Origin: JBDREW01 sp043819385
Lineage (GTDB): Bacteria; Patescibacteriota; Minisyncoccia; Minisyncoccales; GWA2-38-27
Direction of reading: 5' to 3'
NCBI GenBank assembly: GCA_043819385.1
Contig: JBDREW010000008.1
Span: 1 to 27,208 of the forward strand
DNA: 27,208 nucleotides
Shown here: one piece after another, positions 1 to 5,681 of the stretch
How the letters are laid out: each line of letters opens with the position of its first letter
How positions within the stretch are numbered: the stretch's first letter is position 1
The notes under the pieces: model-generated
Database searches by the model: none
What the model saw: the letters and a program-made list of their open reading frames with translations, nothing else
Told to the model about the DNA's origin: nothing
Translations under genes and position numbers: made by a program

Positions 1-75
1 CTAAAAATTTTTCGGTTTATCTTCACATCAAAATTTCAAAGAAATTTATGGTTGTGATAGGCTGGCAATAAGATA

Positions 76-203
76 CTACGCTAAAAAATTGGGGGGGATT
101 TTTTAGCGTAGGGTTCTTGTCCAGCTTTGCTGGACTACGGCTCTGAAAAAGGGCTTGTGAATTACTAATAAACAAGCTATTATCTCGCCCTTTTTCAGAG
201 CCG
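76..203. repeat. Two inverted repeats in gene-free left end
   Basis: Positions 1-340 hold no convincing gene. Two perfect inverted repeats are visible: a 13-bp stem (76-88 with 99-111, CTACGCTAAAAAA arm) around a G-run loop, and a 17-bp stem (138-154 with 187-203, CGGCTCTGAAAAAGGGC arm) whose loop contains a second 6-bp stem (GCTTGT 153-158 with ACAAGC 172-177). A short CCAGC/GCTGG hairpin lies between them at 121-133. They could be terminators of genes outside the window or remnants of a small mobile element. I cannot tell which. Confidence 0.7.
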
Positions 204-249
204 TTAGGAAAAGATCGGAAAGATTAGTCAGCGTCAGGATTGTTTTGGT

Positions 250-269
250 AAAAAGTTCTAACTTTTTTT
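250..269 (+). terminator. Weak terminator-like hairpin upstream of the restriction gene
   Basis: A 7-bp A/T-rich stem (AAAAAGT at 250-256, ACTTTTT at 261-267) with loop TCTA is followed by more T. It may end a transcript coming from the left. Its core AGTTCTAACT is also palindromic and lies about 90 bp before the endonuclease start, so an operator role cannot be excluded. Confidence 0.35.
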
Positions 270-352
270 AAAATGATCCACAATAAAAATACTATAAATA
301 ATTTTGAATTTCTAATTTTTAATTTTGAATGAATTTTTAATTGTTTAATTTT

Positions 353-916
353 ATGAAAACCAAAGAACATAGAGTTATAGTTTTTGGGAAGGGGTGTGTT
401 GTAGAGTTGATGGATTTTAATAAAACAGATAGAAAAAAATGGAAAAAGTATTTTGATTTATGGAAAAAGTTAAAATTAGGTATGAGAGAATATAAATCAA
501 GAGAGCCTAATTTTCCTGAGGGACTTTCAGAAGTTGCTTTTTGTTTGCATTCAGGGTCTAAGCGCTTTATTTCTTTGAAAGGGGACTCATCTGCATCATT
601 TGATACATTTAACTTAGAAACTGGCAGAGCAGAACAAATTAAGGCTTCTAGCGTGAAATCAGACCTAACTTCATTTGGTCCTAAATCAAAATGGGACGAT
701 TTATATTTTTTAGATTTTTATAATGAAGGTAAATTAGATGGAACTTTTAATATATATAAAATACCCTCAGATATTGTTTATAATATAATGGTAAATAAAA
801 AATATACTTTTACGCAACAACAAGAATTAGGCAGAAGGCCTAGATTTAGTATTATAGATAAAATAATAAAAAAGGAAGGAATTGAACCAATAGCAAAAGA
901 TATTAAGATTTGGTAA
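353..916 (+). CDS. Bsp6I-like type II restriction endonuclease
   Basis: Predicted 187-aa type II restriction enzyme. I place it in the Bsp6I family (known members cut GC^NGC) from recalled family patterns: NFPEGLSE at 53-60, then FDTFNLETGRAEQIKAS at 83-99, TSFGPKSKWDDLYFLDF at 106-122, and a conserved tail VNKKYTFTQQQELGRRPRFS at 147-166. The catalytic core is read as a PD-(D/E)XK variant with Asp84 and Q95-I-K97, with Glu60 as a further candidate. The ATG at 353 is chosen over the TTG at 341, which would add only four residues; neither has a clear Shine-Dalgarno. The gene converges with the methyltransferase and their 3' ends overlap by 14 bp, the layout expected of a linked R-M pair. Family assignment is from memory of the pattern, not from a search. 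Actual specificity is unknown. Confidence 0.68.
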   Translation: MKTKEHRVIVFGKGCVVELMDFNKTDRKKWKKYFDLWKKLKLGMREYKSREPNFPEGLSEVAFCLHSGSKRFISLKGDSSASFDTFNLETGRAEQIKASSVKSDLTSFGPKSKWDDLYFLDFYNEGKLDGTFNIYKIPSDIVYNIMVNKKYTFTQQQELGRRPRFSIIDKIIKKEGIEPIAKDIKIW

Positions 917-2504
917 AGCTATTATGTTTTTTTGAAAGAGTTTTCATCATTTGATTTGCAATTGCTTTAATTACAGTCACTGTAACAGAATTTCCAATTT
1001 GTTTATATAAAGCAGAATCAGTAAGATTTTCAGGTAATTTATAACTTTTTGGAAATCCTTGAAGTTTCGCGCATTCAAGAGGTGTAAGTTTTCTTATACC
1101 TCTTTTGTCTTTTATAATTGGTACATTATGACCACCAGTTCCCATATTTGCTGTAAGAGTAGGGCATACTCCTTTTTTATTTTCTCTTAAATATTGTCTT
1201 CTCCATTGGTAAACTTTTCCTTTTAAAAAATTATAGTTTTTTAATTTTTCAAATAAAGGCTTGTCATTATAATAATATTTTTTATCAACTTTCTTTTCAA
1301 GAATATCAGTTATTTTAGTTTTTAGAGGAATTGGTTCAGGAAAATTAAAATTTTCTATATATATTTTGTCTTTAAATCCTACAATATATATTCTTTCTCT
1401 GTTCTGCGGGACATTTCCATATTCCATACTATTTAAAGTTTTTGTTTTTATATGGTATCCAAGGTCTTTAAGAGTTTTAATGATAATTTTAAAAGTTTTT
1501 CCATTATCATGACTTTTTAAATTTTTTACATTTTCTAAAAGAAATCCAGCTGGTTTTTTTATTTCTAAAATTCTTGCAATATCAAAAAATAAATTTCCTC
1601 TATCTTTTTTGTCTTGAAATCCTTGTCTATATCCTGCTATCGAAAATGCCTGACAAGGAAAGCCTCCTAACAAAAAATCAAAATCTGGAAGATCATCAAT
1701 TCCAATTTTCCTTATATCTTCAACTATTAGTTTTGAATCTTTAAAATTAAGGTCATAAGTTTTTTTGCAAGAATTGTCGTAATCGTTTGCAAAAATAGTT
1801 TTAAATCCAGCATTTTCAAATCCTATTCGTATTCCTCCTATTCCAGCAAATAAATCAATTGTTTTATAATATTTTTGAGCTAATGGAGAATCTTCAATAT
1901 TTCTAATGATTTTTATTACTATTCCTCGTATTTCTACATTTTTTCTGTAAAAAGGTAATAAAGATTGATTTGCTGGTTGTAAACGGAAGCGATTTTCTTC
2001 TCGGTATATTTTTTTGAGAGTAGCTTGATTTTCATCAATTATGGCAACCACTGTTTGGCCATTCTCAGCTGTAGATTGTTTTTTAATTATAACAATATCT
2101 TTATCAAAAATTCCCTCATCAATCATACTGTTTCCTTCAACTTTTAAAGCATAATATTGGCTGTTCTGGCTAATTTCATTTTTGGGAATAGTAATTGTCT
2201 CATTAGGAATTTCTATTGCTTCAATTGGTTGTCCAGCAGTAATTGTTCCTGATAGGGGAATCTCTATTAAATCAGATGGATTTTTGTTTCCAATATTTAA
2301 TTGAATTGATCTAGGATGATTTTCTATTTTTTCTAAATATCCTTTATATTTCAATATTTTTATATGCTGATGGACTGTTCCGACAGAAGATAATTCAAAA
2401 TGTTCTTTAACTTCTTCCAATGAAGGAGCGTAGTTATTTTTTTTAATAAAACTTTTAATAAAATTTAATATTTGTTGTTGTTTGTTTGTTAATTTCTTTA
2501 ACAT
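903..2504 (-). CDS. LexA-like repressor fused to DNA cytosine-5 methyltransferase
   Basis: One uninterrupted 533-aa frame holds two whole proteins. Residues 1-70 match the LexA winged-helix DNA-binding domain (LTNKQQQILNFI start, GTVHQHIKILKYKGYLEK recognition region). Residues 80-205 are an S24/LexA autoprotease with Ala90-Gly91 cleavage site (TITAGQP), Ser126 (GNSMIDEGI) and Lys164 (ATLKK). Residues 213-525 are a complete C5 methyltransferase: motif I DLFAGIGG 217-224, PCQ with catalytic Cys284, ENV 324-326, QNRER 367-371, a target-recognition region about 385-460, motif IX RKLTPLECAKLQGFP 471-485 and QIGNSV 502-507. No internal Met lies near the junction, so the methyltransferase is not obviously made separately. 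By family knowledge it should bind an operator, self-cleave with activated RecA, and methylate cytosine to protect against the adjacent endonuclease. How these activities combine is inference. Confidence 0.93.
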   Translation of the reverse strand: MLKKLTNKQQQILNFIKSFIKKNNYAPSLEEVKEHFELSSVGTVHQHIKILKYKGYLEKIENHPRSIQLNIGNKNPSDLIEIPLSGTITAGQPIEAIEIPNETITIPKNEISQNSQYYALKVEGNSMIDEGIFDKDIVIIKKQSTAENGQTVVAIIDENQATLKKIYREENRFRLQPANQSLLPFYRKNVEIRGIVIKIIRNIEDSPLAQKYYKTIDLFAGIGGIRIGFENAGFKTIFANDYDNSCKKTYDLNFKDSKLIVEDIRKIGIDDLPDFDFLLGGFPCQAFSIAGYRQGFQDKKDRGNLFFDIARILEIKKPAGFLLENVKNLKSHDNGKTFKIIIKTLKDLGYHIKTKTLNSMEYGNVPQNRERIYIVGFKDKIYIENFNFPEPIPLKTKITDILEKKVDKKYYYNDKPLFEKLKNYNFLKGKVYQWRRQYLRENKKGVCPTLTANMGTGGHNVPIIKDKRGIRKLTPLECAKLQGFPKSYKLPENLTDSALYKQIGNSVTVTVIKAIANQMMKTLSKKHNSFTKS

Positions 2505-2553
2505 AATCTTTAAATTAATTCTTAAAATTATCCACAGATTGTGAATAGTTTAG

Positions 2554-2582
2554 AGTTGACTAACTACTACTTAAATTATAAC
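2554..2582. promoter_or_regulatory. Divergent promoters sharing a palindrome (candidate operator)
   Basis: On the minus strand TGTTATAAT (extended -10; TATAAT at 2580-2575) points toward the LexA-methyltransferase, with a predicted start near 2568. On the plus strand TTGACT (2556-2561) and TATAAC (2577-2582), 15 bp apart, point toward the gene at 2652. The palindrome AGTTGACTAACT (2554-2565) covers the plus-strand -35 and would sit at about +3 to +14 of the minus-strand transcript. That position suits repression of both genes by the encoded LexA-like domain. The match to any known SOS box is not established. Confidence 0.4.
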
Positions 2583-2651
2583 ATACACGAAAGAGTTAGC
2601 GAAAGTGTGGAAAACTCTAAGGTTATAATTATTAAAATTAACTTAAAAAAT

Positions 2652-3149
2652 ATGGATTTATGGTCAATCATTATAGGTTTGTTAGGTGGGTTTAGTATTC
2701 GCGAAATTATAAATAGCGCAATAGATTATAAATACAAAATAAACAAATTTAAATTCGAAACAATTTATGAAAAAAGAGTTGAAGTATTAAGTGAACTTTA
2801 TAAAAAAATAGATAAAACAGAAAGATTGTTTCAGAGTTTAATGGCTCCATTTCAAGAAGCTCTCGATTTGTCACAAGAAGAAAAAGCAAAAAATGCCGCT
2901 CAGTCTGCTAACGATTTTTTAGATTATTTTAATGAAAATAAAATTTATTTAAATGATAATCTCGAAAGGAAAATAAATTTTATAAATAAAGAATTAAGAG
3001 ATGCTTGGATAATTTTTAAATATGCAAATTGGGAGAAGAATAAAGATATTAAAGAATGGAAAAAAGCTTGGGATAAAGTAAAAAATGATATTCCAGTTAT
3101 AAATGAAGAAATAAAAAAAGAATTTAGGAAAATATTAGGAATAAAATAA
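2652..3149 (+). CDS. Membrane-anchored coiled-coil small protein, unknown function
   Basis: Predicted 165-aa protein. An N-terminal hydrophobic segment (LWSIIIGLLGGFSI, residues 3-16) is followed by a basic stretch and long charged helices containing YEKRVEVLSELYKKI, a pattern common in single-pass membrane proteins of unknown function. The frame can be extended to a GTG at 2541, but the predicted plus-strand promoter lies inside that extension, so the ATG at 2652 is preferred. It diverges from the LexA-methyltransferase and ends in its own strong terminator. It could be a third, co-regulated component of the restriction locus or simply a neighbour. I do not recognise a named family. Confidence 0.6.
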   Translation: MDLWSIIIGLLGGFSIREIINSAIDYKYKINKFKFETIYEKRVEVLSELYKKIDKTERLFQSLMAPFQEALDLSQEEKAKNAAQSANDFLDYFNENKIYLNDNLERKINFINKELRDAWIIFKYANWEKNKDIKEWKKAWDKVKNDIPVINEEIKKEFRKILGIK

Positions 3150-3153
3150 GAAT

Positions 3154-3188
3154 AGTAAAAAAATCAGCTCCTGCTGATTTTTTTTACT
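3154..3188. terminator. Bidirectional rho-independent terminator
   Basis: Stem ATCAGC/GCTGAT with loop TCCT is extended by A-runs on the left and an 8-T run on the right. It directly follows the stop codon of the coiled-coil protein gene and would work in either direction. Confidence 0.85.
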
Positions 3189-3274
3189 CTTTTGTGCTTC
3201 CTTAAATGAGGTTTTTGTTGTAAAGTAGAATAATATTTATTAAAAAATTTAAAAATTAATAAAAAAACTAAAAA

Positions 3275-3327
3275 GAGACCCGACCTCTCTAGAGAGGGAG
3301 AGGAAGTTTTTTTAGAGGTCGGGTCTC
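3275..3327. repeat. Palindromic repeat copy R1 (type A)
   Basis: A 53-bp element with perfect 14-bp arms: GAGACCCGACCTCT at 3275-3288 and its complement at 3314-3327. A second, nested hairpin (CTCTCT/AGAGAG) and the segment GGAAGTTTTTTT lie between the arms. It is one of six related copies between 3275 and 5619. Confidence 0.9.
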
Positions 3328-3368
3328 GGGAGAGAGGGAAAATTAAAAATTAATCAAGGTATTTTAAT

Positions 3369-3683
3369 ATGATAGAATTAAATGATCAGAATTTTGAGGA
3401 GGAGGTTTTGAAAAGTCAAAAAGTGGTTTTGGTAGAATTTTGGAGGCCTGGGTGTAAAGCTTGTTTTGGAATTGATCCTATTATGGAACAAGTTGATATA
3501 GAAATAGGGGATAGGGCAAAAATTGGAAAATTGAATATATATGAAAATCCTAAAATGGCTCAAAAGTATAAGATACCAGCTGTGCCGACTTTAATAATAT
3601 TTAAAAATGGTGAATCAGTCCAAAAAGCAGTTGGATTGAGGTCAAAAGATATTTTAGTTAATAAAATTAATTCGTTGATTTAA
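3369..3683 (+). CDS. Thioredoxin-like protein with atypical CKAC active site
   Basis: 104 aa, the usual length of a thioredoxin (about 105-110). The fold signature is clear: VVLVEFW at 19-25, a redox pair Cys29-Lys-Ala-Cys32, and the cis-proline motif AVPT with Pro73 followed by LIIFKNGE. The canonical WCGPC is replaced by GCKAC, so the Trp before the first Cys and the Gly-Pro between the cysteines are absent. This should change the redox potential and partner choice. A CxxC redox role in the cytoplasm is expected because no signal peptide is seen. A weak AAGG lies before the ATG. Palindromic repeats flank the gene, and the last 20 or so bases of the gene reappear at about 3778-3799 as part of a tandem duplication. 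Confidence 0.85.
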   Translation: MIELNDQNFEEEVLKSQKVVLVEFWRPGCKACFGIDPIMEQVDIEIGDRAKIGKLNIYENPKMAQKYKIPAVPTLIIFKNGESVQKAVGLRSKDILVNKINSLI

Positions 3684-3719
3684 ATATAAAAAAACAAATT
3701 GGGAGAGGAAAAGCTGGTA

Positions 3720-3767
3720 GAGCCCCGACCTCCAAGGAGAGGGAAAAGTTTGGGGGAGGTCGGGTCT
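3720..3767. repeat. Palindromic repeat copy R2 (type A, shorter)
   Basis: Arms GAGCCCCGACCTCC (3720-3733) and GGAGGTCGGGTCTC (3754-3767) pair with one mismatch. The inner part is shorter and more diverged than in the other copies. Confidence 0.85.
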
Positions 3768-3833
3768 CGGAGAATAAATAAAATTAATTCGTTGATTTAG
3801 GTATTAAAAAATAAGAGAGGGAAAAGCTGGGAA

Positions 3834-3886
3834 GAGATCCGACCTCTCTTAGAGAGGGAGGGGAAGTTTTATAGAGGTCGGGTCTC
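3834..3886. repeat. Palindromic repeat copy R3 (type A)
   Basis: Arms GAGATCCGACCTCT (3834-3847) and AGAGGTCGGGTCTC (3873-3886). The single T-for-C change in the left arm still allows a G-U pair. The inner hairpin CTCTCTTAGAGAGG is intact. Confidence 0.88.
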
Positions 3887-3930
3887 GGGAGAGAGAATTG
3901 ATTTTAATTGATTTTTTTTAGAAAATGTAT

Positions 3931-3959
3931 TTGACAGATATAATTGATAATGTTATTTT
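3931..3959 (+). promoter_or_regulatory. Consensus promoter for the 107-aa orphan gene
   Basis: TTGACA at 3931-3936, a 17-bp spacer and an extended -10 TGTTATTTT (hexamer 3954-3959). The resulting leader of about 65 nt contains a small CTATTT/AAATAG hairpin near 3979-3998 before the ribosome-binding site. Confidence 0.65.
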
Positions 3960-4030
3960 TTAATAAACTACAAAAGTGAGCTATTTCGGCTCAAATAGTA
4001 CATTTTCAACCTAAAAATGAGGAGATTGCA

Positions 4031-4354
4031 ATGATTGAAGAGAGGTTTATTACACTTCCTGATCGTCAAGAGATGTTAAGGCGCTTAATGGAGGTTAGTG
4101 ATTATTCACATAGAAAGAAATATTGTTATCCATTTTTTTTGCGATTTGCTGGATTAAGATGTTCTGCGCTTAAAGTTGTGATAATTTTTAAACGTATTGT
4201 TCGTACCTATACTAGCGGTATGTTATCAGTTACAGCCCATTATGTTTCGGAATCAATGTATGCACAATCTTCTGAGTATATGGATGCTCTTATAGATAAC
4301 AAAGAAATTGCTCAGGAAGCAAAAACTTTTTTGCGGGAGAAGTCGCATATATGA
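4031..4354 (+). CDS. Orphan 107-aa soluble protein, unknown function
   Basis: Not recognised. The protein is basic and Tyr/Arg-rich, has no signal peptide, and has only one short hydrophobic stretch (LKVVIIF). It has a complete expression cassette of its own: a near-consensus promoter, a strong Shine-Dalgarno (GAGGAG, eight bases before the ATG), a TGA stop and a terminator at 4372-4408. Codon use differs from the surrounding housekeeping genes (CGT, CGC and GCG are present), and a strong ribosome-binding site is rare in this window. These features suggest either an independently regulated accessory gene or recent transfer. Confidence 0.7.
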   Translation: MIEERFITLPDRQEMLRRLMEVSDYSHRKKYCYPFFLRFAGLRCSALKVVIIFKRIVRTYTSGMLSVTAHYVSESMYAQSSEYMDALIDNKEIAQEAKTFLREKSHI

Positions 4355-4371
4355 GTGCATGTTGTTTGCAT

Positions 4372-4408
4372 AGCCCTAAACCGATTTTAATTCGTGTTGG
4401 GGCTTTTA
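4372..4408 (+). terminator. Terminator of the 107-aa gene
   Basis: AGCCCTAA (4372-4379) pairs with TTGGGGCT (4397-4404), including one G-U, and is followed by TTTTATA. Confidence 0.7.
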
Positions 4409-4459
4409 TAATTGATTTTTTTTGGGAAATTAAAGAAATTGAAAAATAGATAAAATCAT

Positions 4460-4499
4460 CTTTGACAGAAATCCTACGATCGCGGGAATTTGGTCAAAG
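4460..4499. repeat. Imperfect inverted repeat CTTTGAC...GTCAAAG
   Basis: Seven-base arms at 4460-4466 and 4493-4499 continue inward as a partly paired stem (AATCC with GGGAATT) around CGATCG. It lies in the 400-bp gap between the 107-aa and 55-aa genes. Function unknown; it could be an operator or a hairpin in an untranslated RNA. Confidence 0.45.
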
Positions 4500-4540
4500 C
4501 TAAGAAAAATAAATAAAATTAAAAATTTTGATTGGTTTAA

Positions 4541-4568
4541 TTGATTTTTTTTAGGGAAAATGTAAAAT
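4541..4568 (+). promoter_or_regulatory. Predicted promoter of the 55-aa gene and its leader RNA
   Basis: TTGATT (4541-4546) and TAAAAT (4563-4568) are 16 bp apart. The expected start at about 4575 coincides with the first base of the long closing stem of the leader. The upstream block AATTGATTTTTTTTAGG resembles the block before the 107-aa gene promoter (about 3907-3922). Confidence 0.5.
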
Positions 4569-4574
4569 AGAATT

Positions 4575-4740
4575 AAAGAGAGGGTGTGGAATTCGTTTTT
4601 ACAAAAAACAGAAAAAGAGAGGTAGGGTATAGAATTTGCTCAACGAGGCGATTAAGAGTGATATCTCAAGGCAATAGAAGAGTAAATCAGAAGCATGTTG
4701 TTTCTGTGTTTCACGCCCTCTTTCTTTTTAGTTCTTTTAC
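4575..4740 (+). ncRNA. Candidate structured leader RNA or small RNA
   Basis: The predicted transcript begins with a segment (4577-4589) that can pair with 4711-4723 over 13 positions, three of them G-U, closing a ~145-nt domain. A second helix, ACAGAAA 4608-4614 with TTTCTGT 4701-4707, lies just inside the first. The closing stem is followed by a T-rich run (4721-4738) and then by the ribosome-binding site of the 55-aa gene. It could be a regulated 5' leader with attenuation, or a free-standing RNA. I do not recognise it as 6S, SRP, tmRNA or RNase P RNA. Confidence 0.42.
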
Positions 4741-4755
4741 AAAAAGGAGATGATG

Positions 4756-4923
4756 ATGGATATTAACAGTAATGATTCTGGTAGTCCAACTTATTCATAT
4801 CGAGGCGATTGGGAAGATGATAAAAAAAGTATTGTAAAGCATAAAAAACCACCGAAATGCATATCGATTATTAGTATTATTTTAGCAATCATTCTTGTAT
4901 TTTATGTTATATTTTTTACTTAA
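4756..4923 (+). CDS. 55-aa small membrane protein
   Basis: Three consecutive ATG codons (4750, 4753, 4756) follow AAGGAG at 4744-4749. The third gives the best spacing (6 nt) and is chosen. The N-terminal half is polar and acidic (SYRGDWEDD), followed by a basic patch (HKKPPK, residues 29-34). The C-terminal 20 residues form one transmembrane helix (ISIISIILAIILVFYVIFF). The positive patch before the helix suggests an N-in, tail-anchored peptide. A strong terminator follows 33 bases after the stop. No family is recognised. The dedicated promoter, leader, strong ribosome-binding site and terminator argue that the short frame is real. Confidence 0.68.
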   Translation: MDINSNDSGSPTYSYRGDWEDDKKSIVKHKKPPKCISIISIILAIILVFYVIFFT

Positions 4924-4956
4924 TTTAAATAAATATTAAAAAAGATAATATAAAAC

Positions 4957-4985
4957 AAAACAGAGATTTAATCTCTGTTTTTTAT
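4957..4985 (+). terminator. Terminator of the 55-aa gene
   Basis: A perfect 11-bp stem AAAACAGAGAT/ATCTCTGTTTT (4957-4967 with 4971-4981), a 3-nt loop, then T-rich sequence. Confidence 0.88.
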
Positions 4986-5016
4986 TTAAATGAAGAAGGG
5001 AAGGGAAAGCTGGGAA

Positions 5017-5069
5017 GAGGTCGGACCTCTCTTCGAGAGGGAGAGGAAGTTTTTTAGAGGTCCGACCTT
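5017..5069. repeat. Palindromic repeat copy R4 (type B)
   Basis: Left arm GAGGTCGGACCTCT (5017-5030) pairs with AGAGGTCCGACCT (5056-5068) over 13 bp. Three arm positions differ from type A copies, and the opposite arm carries the matching change at each, so pairing is kept. Confidence 0.88.
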
Positions 5070-5237
5070 AGGAGAGGGGAAAACTGATTTTTTTCTTGAA
5101 TTTTTGGGATTAAAAAGGTAAATTGATAAGAAGTAGAAAGTATTAAGTAGTAAGTATAAAAATAGAGGAAAAATTGTTTTTAAAATTGTTTCATTGAAAA
5201 TTAATTGGAAATTAAAAATTGAAAATTTTAAAAAATT

Positions 5238-5438
5238 ATGGAATGTCAAAAAGATAAAAATTCAATAGATTGTAAGTGTACTTATCTTGGATGTCCAAGA
5301 AAGGGGATTTGTTGTGAATGTTTGAGACATCATTTAGAAAGTGATGAATTGCCAGCTTGTTATTTTTCTACTGAAACAGAAAAAACTTTTGATAGATCAA
5401 TAGAAAGGTTTATTAAAGATAGAAATATAAAAAATTAA
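5238..5438 (+). CDS. DUF6485-type cysteine-rich small protein
   Basis: 66 aa with a compact cysteine array in the first 42 residues: C3, C12, C14, C19, C25, C26, C28 and C41. The pattern MECQKD...CTYLGCPRKGICCECLRHH...LPACYF...EKTFDRSIERFI matches what I recall of DUF6485, a small bacterial and archaeal family of unknown function that probably binds metal. Length is normal for that family. There is no signal peptide and no Shine-Dalgarno. It sits between palindromic repeats R4 and R5, upstream of rarA, with no terminator of its own. Confidence 0.75.
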   Translation: MECQKDKNSIDCKCTYLGCPRKGICCECLRHHLESDELPACYFSTETEKTFDRSIERFIKDRNIKN

Positions 5439-5479
5439 AAATTTAAAAAAATAAATTGGAAAAGGAGATAAGCTAAAAA

Positions 5480-5532
5480 GAGACCTGACCTCTCTTAGAG
5501 AGGGAGGGGAAGTTTTATAGAGGTCGGGTCTC
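5480..5532. repeat. Palindromic repeat copy R5 (type A)
   Basis: Arms GAGACCTGACCTCT (5480-5493) and AGAGGTCGGGTCTC (5519-5532). The one arm change leaves a G-U pair. The inner hairpin is identical to that of R3. Confidence 0.88.
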
Positions 5533-5565
5533 GGGGAAGAGAGAGGGAAAAGGGAAAGCTGGGAA

Positions 5566-5619
5566 GAGGTCGGACCTCTCTTTGAGAGGGATAGGAAGTT
5601 TTTTTAGAGGTCCGACCTC
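5566..5619. repeat. Palindromic repeat copy R6 (type B)
   Basis: Perfect 14-bp arms GAGGTCGGACCTCT (5566-5579) and AGAGGTCCGACCTC (5606-5619). It lies 33 bp after R5 and about 60 bp before rarA, so an A copy and a B copy stand side by side. Confidence 0.9.
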
Positions 5620-5681
5620 GGAGAGAATTTTTAAATTGTAGTTTTTTACTTTTACTTTTATATTTTTAAGTTTTTATTATT

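Larger units (their letters stand above)
3661..3894 (+). repeat. Tandem duplication of thioredoxin-gene tail plus palindrome
   Basis: Two imperfect ~117-bp units follow one another (about 3661-3777 and 3778-3894). Each starts with ATAAAATTAATTCGTTGATT, the coding end of the thioredoxin-like gene. Each then has an AAAAGCTGG box and ends in one palindromic repeat copy (R2 or R3). The second unit therefore holds a dead fragment of the gene's 3' end. Confidence 0.75.

Noticed and set aside
4986..5249. 87-aa minus-strand frame with LSLSKRGPTSSQ
   Set aside because: It is produced by reading through palindromic repeat R4 and the AT-rich stretch beside it; there is no start context or family pattern.
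3275..5619. The palindrome cluster as a CRISPR array
   Set aside because: Copies are irregularly spaced (33 bp to more than 1 kb), separated by genes, and themselves variable in compensatory fashion; spacers are not present.
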